From NCBI RefSeq assembly GCF_902364025.1, contig NZ_CABJCG010000012.1:81949-145948 (forward strand): a stretch of DNA of 64,000 nt. The letters run 5' to 3'. The DNA comes from Enterocloster lavalensis (GTDB lineage: Bacteria > Bacillota > Clostridia > Lachnospirales > Lachnospiraceae). A model generated the notes under the pieces. It made no database searches. It was given only the letters and a program-made list of their open reading frames with translations, and was not told the DNA's origin. Shown here one piece after another: positions 1-9,326 of this stretch (position 1 is the first letter of the stretch; each line of letters begins with the position of its first letter). A program made the position numbers and the translations under genes.

Positions 1-9
1 AGGGCGCGT

Positions 10-567
10 CTACGCCTTTTTCGTTTTTTTCCTCAGTTTCAGCGAAATCCCCCGGCTGTCCGCCATCGTTCGAAAGCAGTCCGCCGCGGCCGCCGCCCGC
101 TCCTTAAGCCCCTGTTCCGGCCCGGTCCCGGCCTCGATCTGTTCCATCACCGCACGCGCGTCCTCCAGTTCCAGCAGATTGACCGCGGTGCAGAAAAATG
201 TCTTGCGCCGCCCGTCGTTGTACTGAAGCAGCAGTTTTCGCAGAATCTCCATCTTCTCCTCCAGCTCCGCCCGGTAAGCTGGATATCCCATCTCTTCCGC
301 CCGTTTCAAGTCCCGCAGCATATTCCGGTGGGACAGAAAGGAGTCGTACCCGGTCAGCCCCTCATACCGGGCGCATGGAAACTCCCCGCACTGGGAACAG
401 TGCGCCGGTCCGCCGTGTTCCAGGCTGCAGCGGGCGATGGCGCAGGACTGATTTCCCTCCCCGCCCCCGCAGCCGGGGCAGGGGTTTTCCATGTGATACA
501 TCGGGCAGAGACCGCAGTTTAAGCCGCAGAGCGCAAATGCGGTGTATTCCCGGTTGAAATTTTTCAT
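10..567 (-). CDS. DUF3795-like cysteine-rich protein
   Basis: The protein is about 185 aa. The start is the ATG at 567, preceded by AGGGGAG; the frame stays open further upstream but without a ribosome site. The N-terminal third is rich in cysteine (CGLNCGLCPMY, NPCPGCGGG, HCSQCGEFPC), the spacing seen in DUF3795 proteins, which probably bind zinc or an Fe-S cluster. The rest is charged and helical and ends in a lysine-rich tail. No enzymatic role is established for the family. It is the last of three minus-strand genes (3239 to 10) with short gaps and probably co-transcribed. The family call is from the Cys pattern only. Confidence 0.75.
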   Translation of the reverse strand: MKNFNREYTAFALCGLNCGLCPMYHMENPCPGCGGGEGNQSCAIARCSLEHGGPAHCSQCGEFPCARYEGLTGYDSFLSHRNMLRDLKRAEEMGYPAYRAELEEKMEILRKLLLQYNDGRRKTFFCTAVNLLELEDARAVMEQIEAGTGPEQGLKERAAAAADCFRTMADSRGISLKLRKKTKKA

Positions 568-613
568 CGCGTTTCTCCCCTTATAGTCCGAATTAATATA
601 CGACTTGTCCGGC

Positions 614-1546
614 TCACAGGATCTCCCGGCAGAACAGACGGCCGCAGTTGTCCACCAACACCGCTTTAGACCCCCGGAAATGCAGCCAGTTGAACGACAA
701 CGTTTTTCCGTCAAACACCACATCCACCGGAGCCTTGTACGCCAAATTCATTCCTCTGAACTCATAGTAATGGAATTGTCCGTGTTTCCCGTAGCCGCCG
801 TCGGTCAACAGACCTCTGCCGCTGGCAGTGACCAGAAATGCCGTTATCCCGTCCCTGCGCGGCTTAAAAACCCAGTCCTTTGACTTGAAATCCGTCCGCA
901 CCAGGTTAAACTCATCATAATAGTAGAACCATAGATTTTCCTGATCGTCCAGATTCATGGCATAACAGTCACAGATGGAGTAAGCCCTGTTTTTCCAGAC
1001 CGCGTTTCCATCCCGGTCCCAGACGATCAGGCCGCAGCTTCCCACCGGCTGGTCCCAGCCGAAATTGCCGAATACGCCCTCGTCAAAATAGCTGGTGACA
1101 ATCCGGCCGTCCCGGGTGACGGCGCAGGACTCAATGCCGTCGCCCAGGCACATTTTATGAAGCTTACGGCCGTACCGGTCCACAATCACGGCGTTTTGGT
1201 CCGCACTCCCGTCCCGGTAGCGTCTGGCCCTTGCTCCCAGCAGCAGAATGTCCTCCCCAACCGGCTGTATAAAATGGTAATTCATCTCGTGCATGCCGAA
1301 GTCATATTGTTCCCAGCCCAGAATCGTCCCATCCCGCCAGTCCGCCGCAATCCCCAGCCCCCGGTATTCCGTATTCGCCCGGGTGTCCACAAACATCCCG
1401 TTGATCCGCTCCGGCACACAGGCGGAAAAGAGCAGGTAAATCATACCGTCCGCCCCCACCGAGCAGTCCGCCATGGTCCAGGCCTCCATACCCAGTTCCC
1501 GCTGTAATGCCGCCACATCCAGAAATTCCGTCATTACAATTTCCAT
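614..1546 (-). CDS. Hypothetical protein, possible beta-propeller
   Basis: A protein of about 310 aa that I do not recognise. The start chosen is the ATG at 1546, which follows GGGGAGG at a long spacing; an ATG at 1534 is possible but has no ribosome site. It has no signal peptide or membrane segment. It is rich in aromatic residues and has recurring D-x-x-G and short beta-strand-like units (such as DRYGRKL, DRDGNAV, DDQENLWF), suggesting a cytoplasmic beta-propeller or similar all-beta fold. It starts 22 bp after the SMI1/KNR4 gene ends and precedes the DUF3795 gene, so the three are probably one transcript. Function is unknown. Confidence 0.65.
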   Translation of the reverse strand: MEIVMTEFLDVAALQRELGMEAWTMADCSVGADGMIYLLFSACVPERINGMFVDTRANTEYRGLGIAADWRDGTILGWEQYDFGMHEMNYHFIQPVGEDILLLGARARRYRDGSADQNAVIVDRYGRKLHKMCLGDGIESCAVTRDGRIVTSYFDEGVFGNFGWDQPVGSCGLIVWDRDGNAVWKNRAYSICDCYAMNLDDQENLWFYYYDEFNLVRTDFKSKDWVFKPRRDGITAFLVTASGRGLLTDGGYGKHGQFHYYEFRGMNLAYKAPVDVVFDGKTLSFNWLHFRGSKAVLVDNCGRLFCREIL

Positions 1547-1568
1547 GCCAAATATCCCGCCTCCCCGC

Positions 1569-3239
1569 TCATTCCCGGTTAATCCCCAGATTTTTAAAGG
1601 CAATCACCAGGTTGGAGCGCATCACCTTGTCCCCCTTGTACTTATCCCACATCCACTCATAGGTCTCAAGCAGTTCCATGCAGGGCGACTTTGCCACGGC
1701 CTGGAGGGCGGTGTGGGCCAGCCAGTAGGAGTCCCCCCGCATCAGCGCCTTAAACAGCGGCAGAAAATCCATCCGGTCAGGGCAGCAGCCCATCACATAG
1801 ACCGCTGTTTTCCGGCTCTCCTCATCATTTTTTGGATCAGCCGCAAAATCAGCCAAATCCTTTGCCCTGCGGCAACTACAGTCATTGAGGAAAAACAACA
1901 GCCGGCTTTTTTCCCTCACCTCCGGCCTTCCCAGAAGTCCGGCCATCTGAGAATAATACCGGTCCTTATTCTCGTCCGGCATCCGCCTGGCACAGTCCAC
2001 CGCCCCGGCGGGATTTCTCCCGCCCAAAAGCTCCTCGAACACCTGAAAGCCTCTGGCAGGATCGAACCGGAAGAGCAGCTCCGTCCGCAGCCCGTCAAGC
2101 TCCGGGTCACGCAGTCCGGCGAGAAATTCCACCGTTCCCGGCTCCACCCGGTTAAAGCGGAAAAATCCCATCAGAATCTGCCGCCGCTCCTCGGACGTTT
2201 CCACGGCCGGATACAGCGCGGCCAGCTCCTCTTCGGATTTCAGGCTGCGGTAGCCGTAGGAGGTAACGCTATTGCCCGCGATGATTTCCTGGAAATAGCT
2301 CTCATACCAGTCCAGAAAAGACATTCCGGTCAAAAACGGACCGTACTCCGGCTCCAGATTCCAGTCGATGTAAACGATCTTGCCCTGCTCGCTGCCTTTC
2401 CACATCAGGAGATTGTCGTAGGTGCATCCCTGGGTTCCGATCACCAGCAGACCGGCGCAGACCTCTTTCATAACCCTGTCGTAGGCCGTATCGTCCTCCG
2501 CCCGCTCCATCGCCGCGGCCCAGTCCTCCCTGGTCATCCGCCGGTCAATAAATGCCGGAAGCCCCTGCATATCCTCCTTGTCATACACTTCCAGATACTC
2601 CGTATACGCGGCCATCTTTTCCAGCGGATACAACCCATAGTAAGGCCCTGCCCCGCCGTTTCCGACCTGGGTTATAAAAAATACATACTCCGGGGGCAGC
2701 TTGACGTTATACCGCGCTTCAAACCGCTCAACCTCCTCCCGGGAAACCACCGGATTCAAACAGTACTGATGTTTCTGCGCCCCAAACACCCTGCGCATGG
2801 GGTCCGCCTTTCCCGCCCGCTCTACCACCTCCCGCAGATGGGCGGCGTGGTCAGAAGACATCCGGAGCATACCTCCGTCTGCCTCCGGCTCCTCCTCCGG
2901 CCCAAAAGTCTTCACCACCTCGATCCGCCCCAGGATGTGCCGGTTGAACTCCTCCAGCTCCCCGGCCGGAATCCAGAATTCTTCATGCCAGGAAGCCCCC
3001 ACAATGTGGGACTCAAACCGGGAAATGTACCGGTCCTCCACCTCAAACCGGGTCACGTAACCACGATAGCCGGACCTGGCGTCCCGGGTGTTCCAGCGTC
3101 CGGCGATCTCCTCCGCATACCGCTGATTCAACACCGGATAAAAAATCGGCTGTTCCGGCAAACGCGGCGGAAACGCCCTGTATCCGCTCTGCTCAATCAG
3201 TTCCAATTCCCGCTTGCCCACGGGTCTGTACAATATCAT
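1569..3239 (-). CDS. SMI1/KNR4 domain protein with N-terminal crystallin-J1-like domain
   Basis: The protein is about 556 aa and starts at the ATG at 3239 behind GAGGAGG. Three regions can be seen. Residues 1 to about 120 (start MILYRPVGKRELELI, then FPPRLPEQPIFYPVLN) resemble the short proteins often labelled ADP-ribosylation/crystallin J1. Residues about 160-320 look like an SMI1/KNR4 domain (LPPEYVFFITQVGNGGAGP, then GTQGCTYDNLL). The last about 240 residues are helical and HEAT-like. The SMI1/KNR4 superfamily includes many immunity proteins against contact-dependent toxins, but no toxin gene is visible here. It is the first gene of a three-gene minus-strand unit. Function is unassigned. 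Confidence 0.7.
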   Translation of the reverse strand: MILYRPVGKRELELIEQSGYRAFPPRLPEQPIFYPVLNQRYAEEIAGRWNTRDARSGYRGYVTRFEVEDRYISRFESHIVGASWHEEFWIPAGELEEFNRHILGRIEVVKTFGPEEEPEADGGMLRMSSDHAAHLREVVERAGKADPMRRVFGAQKHQYCLNPVVSREEVERFEARYNVKLPPEYVFFITQVGNGGAGPYYGLYPLEKMAAYTEYLEVYDKEDMQGLPAFIDRRMTREDWAAAMERAEDDTAYDRVMKEVCAGLLVIGTQGCTYDNLLMWKGSEQGKIVYIDWNLEPEYGPFLTGMSFLDWYESYFQEIIAGNSVTSYGYRSLKSEEELAALYPAVETSEERRQILMGFFRFNRVEPGTVEFLAGLRDPELDGLRTELLFRFDPARGFQVFEELLGGRNPAGAVDCARRMPDENKDRYYSQMAGLLGRPEVREKSRLLFFLNDCSCRRAKDLADFAADPKNDEESRKTAVYVMGCCPDRMDFLPLFKALMRGDSYWLAHTALQAVAKSPCMELLETYEWMWDKYKGDKVMRSNLVIAFKNLGINRE

Positions 3240-3388
3240 TCCGCCCGCCTCCTCTCTTCCCCTTATTCTACACCATTTCCCCGCCCCACGCCATGTAAAT
3301 CCCTCAAAAACCCCATTTATTTCCTCTTGATATCCCGGCCTCCTCCCTTTGCCGCCCACACTTGATTGTTATTTTTTTATCAATTCAT

Positions 3389-3416
3389 TTGCCTTTTGTA
3401 AAATTTATGCTATACT
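3389..3416 (+). promoter_or_regulatory. pncB promoter
   Basis: The -35 TTGCCT (3389-3394) and -10 TATACT (3411-3416) are 16 bp apart in an AT-rich stretch. Transcription would begin near 3423, about 70 bp before the pncB start. The TAGGAGG ribosome site lies at 3479-3485. Confidence 0.7.
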
Positions 3417-3491
3417 ACTGTACAATAACCGCGCGGACCTCCAAAATTTTACTGCCAGGAGCAGGCTGCCCGCGCCATAGGAGGAAACAAC

Positions 3492-4952
3492 ATGGAGCAA
3501 AGGAATTTAACCCTACTGACCGACCTGTATGAGCTGACCATGATGCAGGGGTATTTTAAAGAAAAAGACGCCAACGAGACGGTGATCTTTGATATGTTTT
3601 ACCGCACCAATCCCCACGGCAACGGCTTCGCTATCTGCGCCGGGCTGGAACAGGTGATCGAGTACATTGAGAACCTGCATTTTACCGACGACGAGGTCGA
3701 ATATCTGCGCAGCCTGAACATGTTTGAGGAAGACTTTCTGGACTATCTCCATGAGTTCCGCTTTACCGGCGATATCTACGCGATCCCCGAGGGCACCGTC
3801 GTATTCCCCAGGGAACCCCTGGTGAAGGTCATCGCCCCCATCATGCAGGCCCAGCTGGTGGAGACGGCCCTGCTCAACATCATCAACCACCAAAGCCTGA
3901 TCGCCACCAAGACCGAGCGCATCGTCTACGCGGCCAAGGGCGACGGCGTCATGGAGTTCGGCCTGCGCCGGGCCCAGGGACCTGACGCGGGAATCTACGG
4001 CGCCAGAGCCGCCATGATCGCCGGCTGTATCGGCACCTCCAACGTGCTCACCGGCAAAATGTTCGACGTGCCGGTGAAGGGCACCCACGCCCACAGCTGG
4101 ATCATGAGCTTCCCGGACGAGCTGACCGCCTTCCGCACCTACGCCAAGCTGTACCCCACCGCCTGCATCCTGCTGGTGGACACCTACGACACCTTAAACT
4201 CCGGCGTGCCCAACGCCATCAAGGTGTTTAAGGAGATGCGCGAGGCCGGAATTCCCCTGACCTTCTACGGAATCCGTCTGGACAGCGGCGATCTGGCCTA
4301 CCTGTCCAAAAAAGCGAAAAAGATGCTGGACGAGGCCGGTTTCTCCGACGCGGTGATCTCCGCCTCCAACGACCTGGACGAGGAGCTGATCAACAGCCTG
4401 AAAATGCAGGGCGCGACCATCAATTCCTGGGGCGTCGGCACCAACCTGATCACCTCCAAGGACTGCCCCTCCTTCGGCGGCGTGTACAAGCTTGCGGCCG
4501 TCTACGACAAGGCCAGCGGCCAGTTCATTCCCAAAATCAAGCTGTCCGAGAACGCGGAAAAAATCACCAACCCGGGCAACAAAACCATCCAGCGGATCTA
4601 CGACAAAAACACGGGCAAAATCATCGCCGATCTGATCTGTCTGGTGGGCGAACAGTACGATTCCAGCAACTCCTTACTCCTGTTCGACCCCATCGAGACC
4701 TGGAAGAAAACAAAACTGGCCCCCGGGTCCTACACCCTGCGGGAACTGATGGTTCCGGTTTTCCTGGAAGGGAAATGCGTATACCGCTCCCCCAAGGTCA
4801 TGGACATCCAGGCTTACTGCAAAAAAGAACTGGACACCCTGTGGGACGAGTCCAAGCGTCTGATCAACCCCCACACCGTGCATGTGGACCTCTCCAATGA
4901 GCTGTGGCACATGAAAAACCAGCTGCTGGATTCCTATCACGTATCCAAATAG
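3492..4952 (+). CDS. pncB: Nicotinate phosphoribosyltransferase
   Basis: The protein is 486 aa, normal for the Firmicute form. It joins nicotinate and PRPP to give nicotinate mononucleotide, using ATP, in the Preiss-Handler NAD salvage route in the cytosol. Family signatures are LTDLYELTMMQGYF at the N-terminus, EFGLRRAQGPDA with the histidine-bearing loop KGTHAHSWIMSF around residues 195-207, and YGIRLDSGDLAYLS in the phosphate-binding half. The start follows TAGGAGGAAACAAC. It is a single-gene unit with its own promoter and a strong terminator after it. Confidence 0.95.
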   Translation: MEQRNLTLLTDLYELTMMQGYFKEKDANETVIFDMFYRTNPHGNGFAICAGLEQVIEYIENLHFTDDEVEYLRSLNMFEEDFLDYLHEFRFTGDIYAIPEGTVVFPREPLVKVIAPIMQAQLVETALLNIINHQSLIATKTERIVYAAKGDGVMEFGLRRAQGPDAGIYGARAAMIAGCIGTSNVLTGKMFDVPVKGTHAHSWIMSFPDELTAFRTYAKLYPTACILLVDTYDTLNSGVPNAIKVFKEMREAGIPLTFYGIRLDSGDLAYLSKKAKKMLDEAGFSDAVISASNDLDEELINSLKMQGATINSWGVGTNLITSKDCPSFGGVYKLAAVYDKASGQFIPKIKLSENAEKITNPGNKTIQRIYDKNTGKIIADLICLVGEQYDSSNSLLLFDPIETWKKTKLAPGSYTLRELMVPVFLEGKCVYRSPKVMDIQAYCKKELDTLWDESKRLINPHTVHVDLSNELWHMKNQLLDSYHVSK

Positions 4953-5007
4953 GGTGCCTTAAAAGTAGCGTAGAAAATTGATAAAAATATGTCAGCACGG
5001 CAGAAAA

Positions 5008-5045
5008 GAGCCGCAGAGTCATCAAAACAGATGATTTTGCGGCTC
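5008..5045. terminator. Bidirectional terminator between pncB and the kinase gene
   Basis: GAGCCGCA (5008-5015) pairs with TGCGGCTC (5038-5045), with an inner GTCATC/GATGAT stem. Short A and T runs flank it on either side, so it can end both pncB and the convergent kinase gene. Confidence 0.75.
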
Positions 5046-5052
5046 CCTTCTT

Positions 5053-7623
5053 TCAGGGCTGAATTTCGATTAAATATCTTTTTAATAAGCGGGTCAATTC
5101 CGCAACGTCAATCGGCTTTGCGATATGGGCATTCATACCGCATGCCAAACAATGTTGTATATCATCAGAAAAAGTATCTGCACTCATGGCTATAATTGGA
5201 ACGGATAGGGCATCCGGATGATTCAGTCCCCGAATCGCTTTTGTCGCCTCATACCCTCCCATATGCGGCATTCGTATGTCCATGAGAATCGCATCGTAAT
5301 AACCCTTTGGGGATTTTTGGAACTTATCCAGACACATTTGGCCGTCTTCTGCCCAATCCATCTCCACCCCCAGATCGGACAACAATTCTTTTGCGACCTC
5401 CCAGTTAAGCTCATTATCCTCCGCAAGCAGGATACGGCGCCCGGATAAATCAATCGTTTGGTTCAATGTCCGGTCATGCTCCGTTTCAACGTCCATATAC
5501 TGACGCAAAGCGTGATACAGCGTGGATTTAAAAAGCGGTTTGGAAATAAAACCACTAATCCCCGCTTCCCGGGCCTCCGCTTCAAATTCACTCCAGTCAT
5601 ATGCGGAAATCAACAAAATCGGTACGTCATCTCCCAAATTGCGCCGTATTTCCTTTGCTGTCTGAATCCCGTTCATGCCAGGTAATTTCCAATCCAATAG
5701 GATGATTTGATAATCCGTTCTCTTTTTGTGGTGTCGGTTTACCAGTTCTATTGCCGTTTCTCCGCTTGATGTCCATTCAGCTTTTATCCCGATGGATTTT
5801 AGTGCGTCCACGGCTGTCCTGCATAATAGTTCGTCATCATCGACCACCAGCATATTCCAGGAAGGAAGAACCAGGTCCATTTCCATTGCAGCCGCTTTTT
5901 CAAAATCAAACATGAGAAAAAACTCGGTGCCTTTATCCGGCTCACTTTGTATATCAATGGTTCCCTCCATTGCGTCCACAATGTACTTTGTAATCGCCAT
6001 TCCCAAACCGGCGCCCTCGGTTTTGTGTATTCTGGCCCCATCCGCACGGCTGTAGGATTCATATATTTTTTTCAGAAAATCCGGCGACATGCCGATTCCA
6101 TTGTCTTTGACCTTGATATAAATCCGGACATGATTTTCCCCTTTCGGAGATTGATCTTCCGAGAGGGATAATTGGATCGAACCGCCCTCCGGCGTATACT
6201 TCGTTGCATTCGATAAGAGATTCAGCAAAATCTGGTTCAAGCGCACACCGTCGCACCACACGTTTTCTGTTAAGATATTTTCAACATGTATGTCAAAGTT
6301 TTGCTTTTTTGTCTGAACCTGCGGCTGCATAATGCTGACAATTCCTTCAATAACCTCTTTTAATGAAATCTGTTCGATTGTTAATGTTAATTTACCACTT
6401 TCAATCTTAGACAGATCCAGAACATCGTTGATCAGCCCTAACAGGTGTTTACTTGACAATGTGATTTTTCTAAGGCAATTCTGTACCTGCTTCCGGTCGT
6501 CTATGTGGGCTGTGGCAATGGCGGTCATTCCTACGATCGCATTCATAGGCGTGCGGATATCATGGCTCATATTTGCTAAAAATTCGCTTTTCGCCTTGTT
6601 CGCTTCAAGGGCCGTCTGCCGGGCTTTCTCCAATTCATGCAGCTGAGAGCGGGTTATGGAGAAATACCGGAGAAAAATCAATGTCAGAATGATTAAAACA
6701 GAAGCACAGGACAGCAATGTCATGAGCACACGCTGGCTGCTCAGATTATTTATGATACCGTCCAATCTGCTATAAGGCATCACCGATACTAAATACCACT
6801 CCGAATAAGGTAATGATATCCCATAAATTTGCCGTTCTTCACCATTTACTTCAACTGTCATAGCATATTCTTCATGATTTTTTAGAGCAATGCCGAATTT
6901 TTCAACCGGGTTTTCCCCAGATTCTTCCTTTGTTGTCAAATTAAGCTGCTTTTGTAATTGTTCAAAGAAATACCATAACTCAGTGTTGGCGTTTTGTATT
7001 ACAAAGCTGCCATTTGGCCGGATAATATGATAATACATCAACTGCTCTTCGTCCTCTAACGAAAGGAAATCGGTAATATATTCCAGGGGGACGGCGGCTA
7101 TGAGGCCGGTACTCCTGTTGCCATTATCCATCGGATAAGCGGCGTAAGCGCCGAACAATACCACTTCATTTCCGGCAGAATCAACGCCCACCGCCACTCT
7201 TTGTTCCCCTTGTAATAATGCCTCTACAAAGGGTTCCGGGTTAAGCGGCTGTATTGATTGTCCATAAAGTGTCTGAAAATCTCCCCCGGCAGAGCAAAGC
7301 GCTAAATAGTCAAAATCCCTGACCTGCGCCCTGTAAATAAGTTCCTCATATAGCTTCCCTTTATCGCCATCTTCCGATGAGACGACGGAAACAATGCCTC
7401 TGACTTGATCAAAACGCAATTTTATAACCGTTTCAAAGTGCCTGGACATTTGCTCATTCATTCCGGACATGTAGATTTCCCCAATTTCGTAAACGGCCTT
7501 TTTACTCTTTCGGCCCATATAGATTCCGAGCAGGCTGAAAATAATAACACTGAAGATCAAAAGCCCAATGAAACTGCATATCAAAAAACGCGTTGTGGGA
7601 TTCTTTTGTTTACTGTTTCCCAT
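5053..7623 (-). CDS. Hybrid sensor histidine kinase with two receiver domains
   Basis: About 856 aa. The ATG at 7623 sits 9 bp behind AGGGAGG; an in-frame TTG three codons earlier is too close to that site. Order of domains: membrane segment near residues 14-35, an extracytoplasmic sensor of about 270 residues, a second membrane segment near 300-325, a HisKA domain with the H-box [13 protein letters not shown] (near 350), HATPase ([20 protein letters not shown]), a first receiver ([10 protein letters not shown], phospho-acceptor in LLDWKLPG, near 644) and a second receiver ([18 protein letters not shown], near 783). There is no Hpt or output domain, so the phosphate must pass to another protein. 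It is divergent from the GntR-type regulator. The signal is unknown. Confidence 0.92.
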   Translation of the reverse strand: MGNSKQKNPTTRFLICSFIGLLIFSVIIFSLLGIYMGRKSKKAVYEIGEIYMSGMNEQMSRHFETVIKLRFDQVRGIVSVVSSEDGDKGKLYEELIYRAQVRDFDYLALCSAGGDFQTLYGQSIQPLNPEPFVEALLQGEQRVAVGVDSAGNEVVLFGAYAAYPMDNGNRSTGLIAAVPLEYITDFLSLEDEEQLMYYHIIRPNGSFVIQNANTELWYFFEQLQKQLNLTTKEESGENPVEKFGIALKNHEEYAMTVEVNGEERQIYGISLPYSEWYLVSVMPYSRLDGIINNLSSQRVLMTLLSCASVLIILTLIFLRYFSITRSQLHELEKARQTALEANKAKSEFLANMSHDIRTPMNAIVGMTAIATAHIDDRKQVQNCLRKITLSSKHLLGLINDVLDLSKIESGKLTLTIEQISLKEVIEGIVSIMQPQVQTKKQNFDIHVENILTENVWCDGVRLNQILLNLLSNATKYTPEGGSIQLSLSEDQSPKGENHVRIYIKVKDNGIGMSPDFLKKIYESYSRADGARIHKTEGAGLGMAITKYIVDAMEGTIDIQSEPDKGTEFFLMFDFEKAAAMEMDLVLPSWNMLVVDDDELLCRTAVDALKSIGIKAEWTSSGETAIELVNRHHKKRTDYQIILLDWKLPGMNGIQTAKEIRRNLGDDVPILLISAYDWSEFEAEAREAGISGFISKPLFKSTLYHALRQYMDVETEHDRTLNQTIDLSGRRILLAEDNELNWEVAKELLSDLGVEMDWAEDGQMCLDKFQKSPKGYYDAILMDIRMPHMGGYEATKAIRGLNHPDALSVPIIAMSADTFSDDIQHCLACGMNAHIAKPIDVAELTRLLKRYLIEIQP

Positions 7624-7669
7624 TGATGTCAATCCTCCCTGAAACTCTTTCCTAACAATTTACAGTTTC

Positions 7670-7699
7670 ATTATAAAGGTTCTCTCCACCTACCGGCAA
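7670..7699 (-). promoter_or_regulatory. Promoter of the hybrid kinase gene
   Basis: On the minus strand TTGCCG (7694-7699) and TATAAT (7670-7675) are separated by 18 bp, about 50 bp ahead of the kinase start. Confidence 0.6.
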
Positions 7700-7700
7700 C

Positions 7701-7712
7701 ACCAATATTGGT
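7701..7712. promoter_or_regulatory. Palindrome ACCAATATTGGT between divergent promoters
   Basis: A perfect 12-bp palindrome that abuts the -35 of the kinase promoter and lies about 30 bp upstream of the -35 of the GntR-type gene. It is a plausible operator for that regulator; this is inference from position and symmetry. Confidence 0.4.
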
Positions 7713-7743
7713 AAGGTGTGCAAATAGGTATAGCCCTTTCATA

Positions 7744-7772
7744 CTGACAAAATTGGTCCGGCATGATATAAT
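7744..7772 (+). promoter_or_regulatory. Promoter of the GntR-type regulator
   Basis: CTGACA (7744-7749) and a consensus TATAAT (7767-7772) are 17 bp apart. The predicted start near 7779 is only about 15 bp before the ATG, leaving just enough room for the AGGAGG site. Confidence 0.7.
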
Positions 7773-7794
7773 CCATTCAGACAGGAGGCGCGTG

Positions 7795-9258
7795 ATGAAA
7801 CCGCAGGAAACAAAGTTTACATCTGTATATAACGAAATTAAGCAGTCCATTCTGGAGGGCCAGATACTTCCCGGAAATGCCCTGCCTTCTTCAAGGATGT
7901 ACTGCGATCAATTTCATGTGAGCAGATATACGATCAACCGTGTCTTTGACGCATTGCGTGAGGAAGGGCTGATCGATATTCACCCCCGCCTTGCACCGGT
8001 CGTTGTCTCAACAAAGGATACATGCGATTCAACAAATACTGTTTTCGAGATTTTAAAACAAAAGGATGGGATTTTACAGATCTATCAGACTTTTGCCCTG
8101 ATACTGCCTCCACTTCTGGTTTTTGCTTTGCGGGGCGTTGATGTGGAGCTCATGCCCCACTATAAACAGGCTATGAAAGTATTGCGTTCGGGGCTTACAC
8201 CCGGCGGATGGCGCCCTCCTTCCAAATTAGGATATGATCTGTTAAGAATCGGTGGTAATCCCCTGTTGAGCGAACTCTATTCTACATTTGGCCTTTATAA
8301 TAAGCTCACATTTTTTGCAGAAAATTGCCCTTATTTCTTTGAGCACGTTTCACAGGGGTCTGCAGCTGCAACCGATACGATCATCGATCTATTAAAGGGC
8401 GATGATCCGCTCACAATGTACCATCAGTTATCAAACATGTATCAAAAGCTTGCAGATTCCATTGAAGATACCTTAAATTATCTGTCGGATACCACTCCCA
8501 AATGTCCTGAACAAACTGGATTGAAATTTTCATGGAATCCCATGCGCGGCCGGGATTACCATTACTCAAAAATTATTGACGATATGAATCTAAAAATTGG
8601 CCTTGGGGAATATTCCGTCGGAATGTTTCTTCCGCACGAAAAGCAGCTGGCCAGTCAATATGACGTCTCTTTATCGACGGTCAGAAAGGCTTTGGCAGAA
8701 CTCGAACAGAGAGGTTTTGTAAAGAAATTAAATGGGAAAGGCACGATCGTTATAGAGCCGGATCACACGAAACTTCATCAGCTGGCTCTTAATTCCGGGT
8801 ATGTGGAAAAGGCATTGCGTTACATTCATGCCCTACAGTTAATGGTACTGATCATCCGTCCGGCGGCTTTCGCAGCCGCTCCACATTTTACAAGGGCAGA
8901 ACTGGATGGGTTAGCAGATCGTTTTACTTCTTCCGACTCTATTTACCTGGCGGATATTTTTGAAGCCATCCTGAGACATACCACGTTGGAACCTTTTTAT
9001 ATTATATTATCCGAAACCGGACGTCTGCTCGAATGGGGGCATCATTTTGCTTATTATCCATCCAGGAGACATACGCTTTTCCGTCTCAACAAACAAGTTA
9101 TTCTGGCGCTTCAGCAACTAATTGAAGGGGATGCAGGTTCCTTTGCAGATGGCATAGCGGATTGTTACCGTTACTATTTAGTGCGTATGAGGAAGCATAT
9201 ATTAGAAAAATATAAGTTTTATAATGCAGCTCATATTCGGATTCCGGAGAAATATTAG
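7795..9258 (+). CDS. Regulator with two GntR-type winged-helix domains
   Basis: The protein is 487 aa; the ATG at 7795 follows AGGAGG. Two separate GntR-like winged helices can be seen: one near residues 5-70 (SVYNEIKQSILEGQILPG, LPSSRMYCDQFHVSRYTINR) and one near 258-325 (LPHEKQLASQYDVSLSTVRK, LAELEQRGFVKKLNGKGT). Each is followed by a roughly 150-190 residue mostly helical region. It has no aminotransferase domain (so is not MocR-type) and no obvious UTRA domain. A normal GntR protein has one DNA-binding domain in about 240 residues, so this looks like a fused duplicate. It is divergent from the hybrid kinase, with a palindrome between the two promoters; co-regulation is inferred. Confidence 0.85.
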   Translation: MKPQETKFTSVYNEIKQSILEGQILPGNALPSSRMYCDQFHVSRYTINRVFDALREEGLIDIHPRLAPVVVSTKDTCDSTNTVFEILKQKDGILQIYQTFALILPPLLVFALRGVDVELMPHYKQAMKVLRSGLTPGGWRPPSKLGYDLLRIGGNPLLSELYSTFGLYNKLTFFAENCPYFFEHVSQGSAAATDTIIDLLKGDDPLTMYHQLSNMYQKLADSIEDTLNYLSDTTPKCPEQTGLKFSWNPMRGRDYHYSKIIDDMNLKIGLGEYSVGMFLPHEKQLASQYDVSLSTVRKALAELEQRGFVKKLNGKGTIVIEPDHTKLHQLALNSGYVEKALRYIHALQLMVLIIRPAAFAAAPHFTRAELDGLADRFTSSDSIYLADIFEAILRHTTLEPFYIILSETGRLLEWGHHFAYYPSRRHTLFRLNKQVILALQQLIEGDAGSFADGIADCYRYYLVRMRKHILEKYKFYNAAHIRIPEKY

Positions 9259-9326
9259 CCGGCAAGCTGTCCTCATACGCCGCTTCTTTCAGGGTAGGGT
9301 GGTCTTATTTCCGCTCCGCCCGGCGC

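Noticed and set aside
1473..3365. A 630-codon open frame on the plus strand
   Set aside because: It lies antisense to the SMI1/KNR4 gene, whose protein has recognisable domains and a proper ribosome site. The plus-strand translation is rich in His, Pro, Arg and Leu, a typical mirror frame of GC-rich coding DNA.
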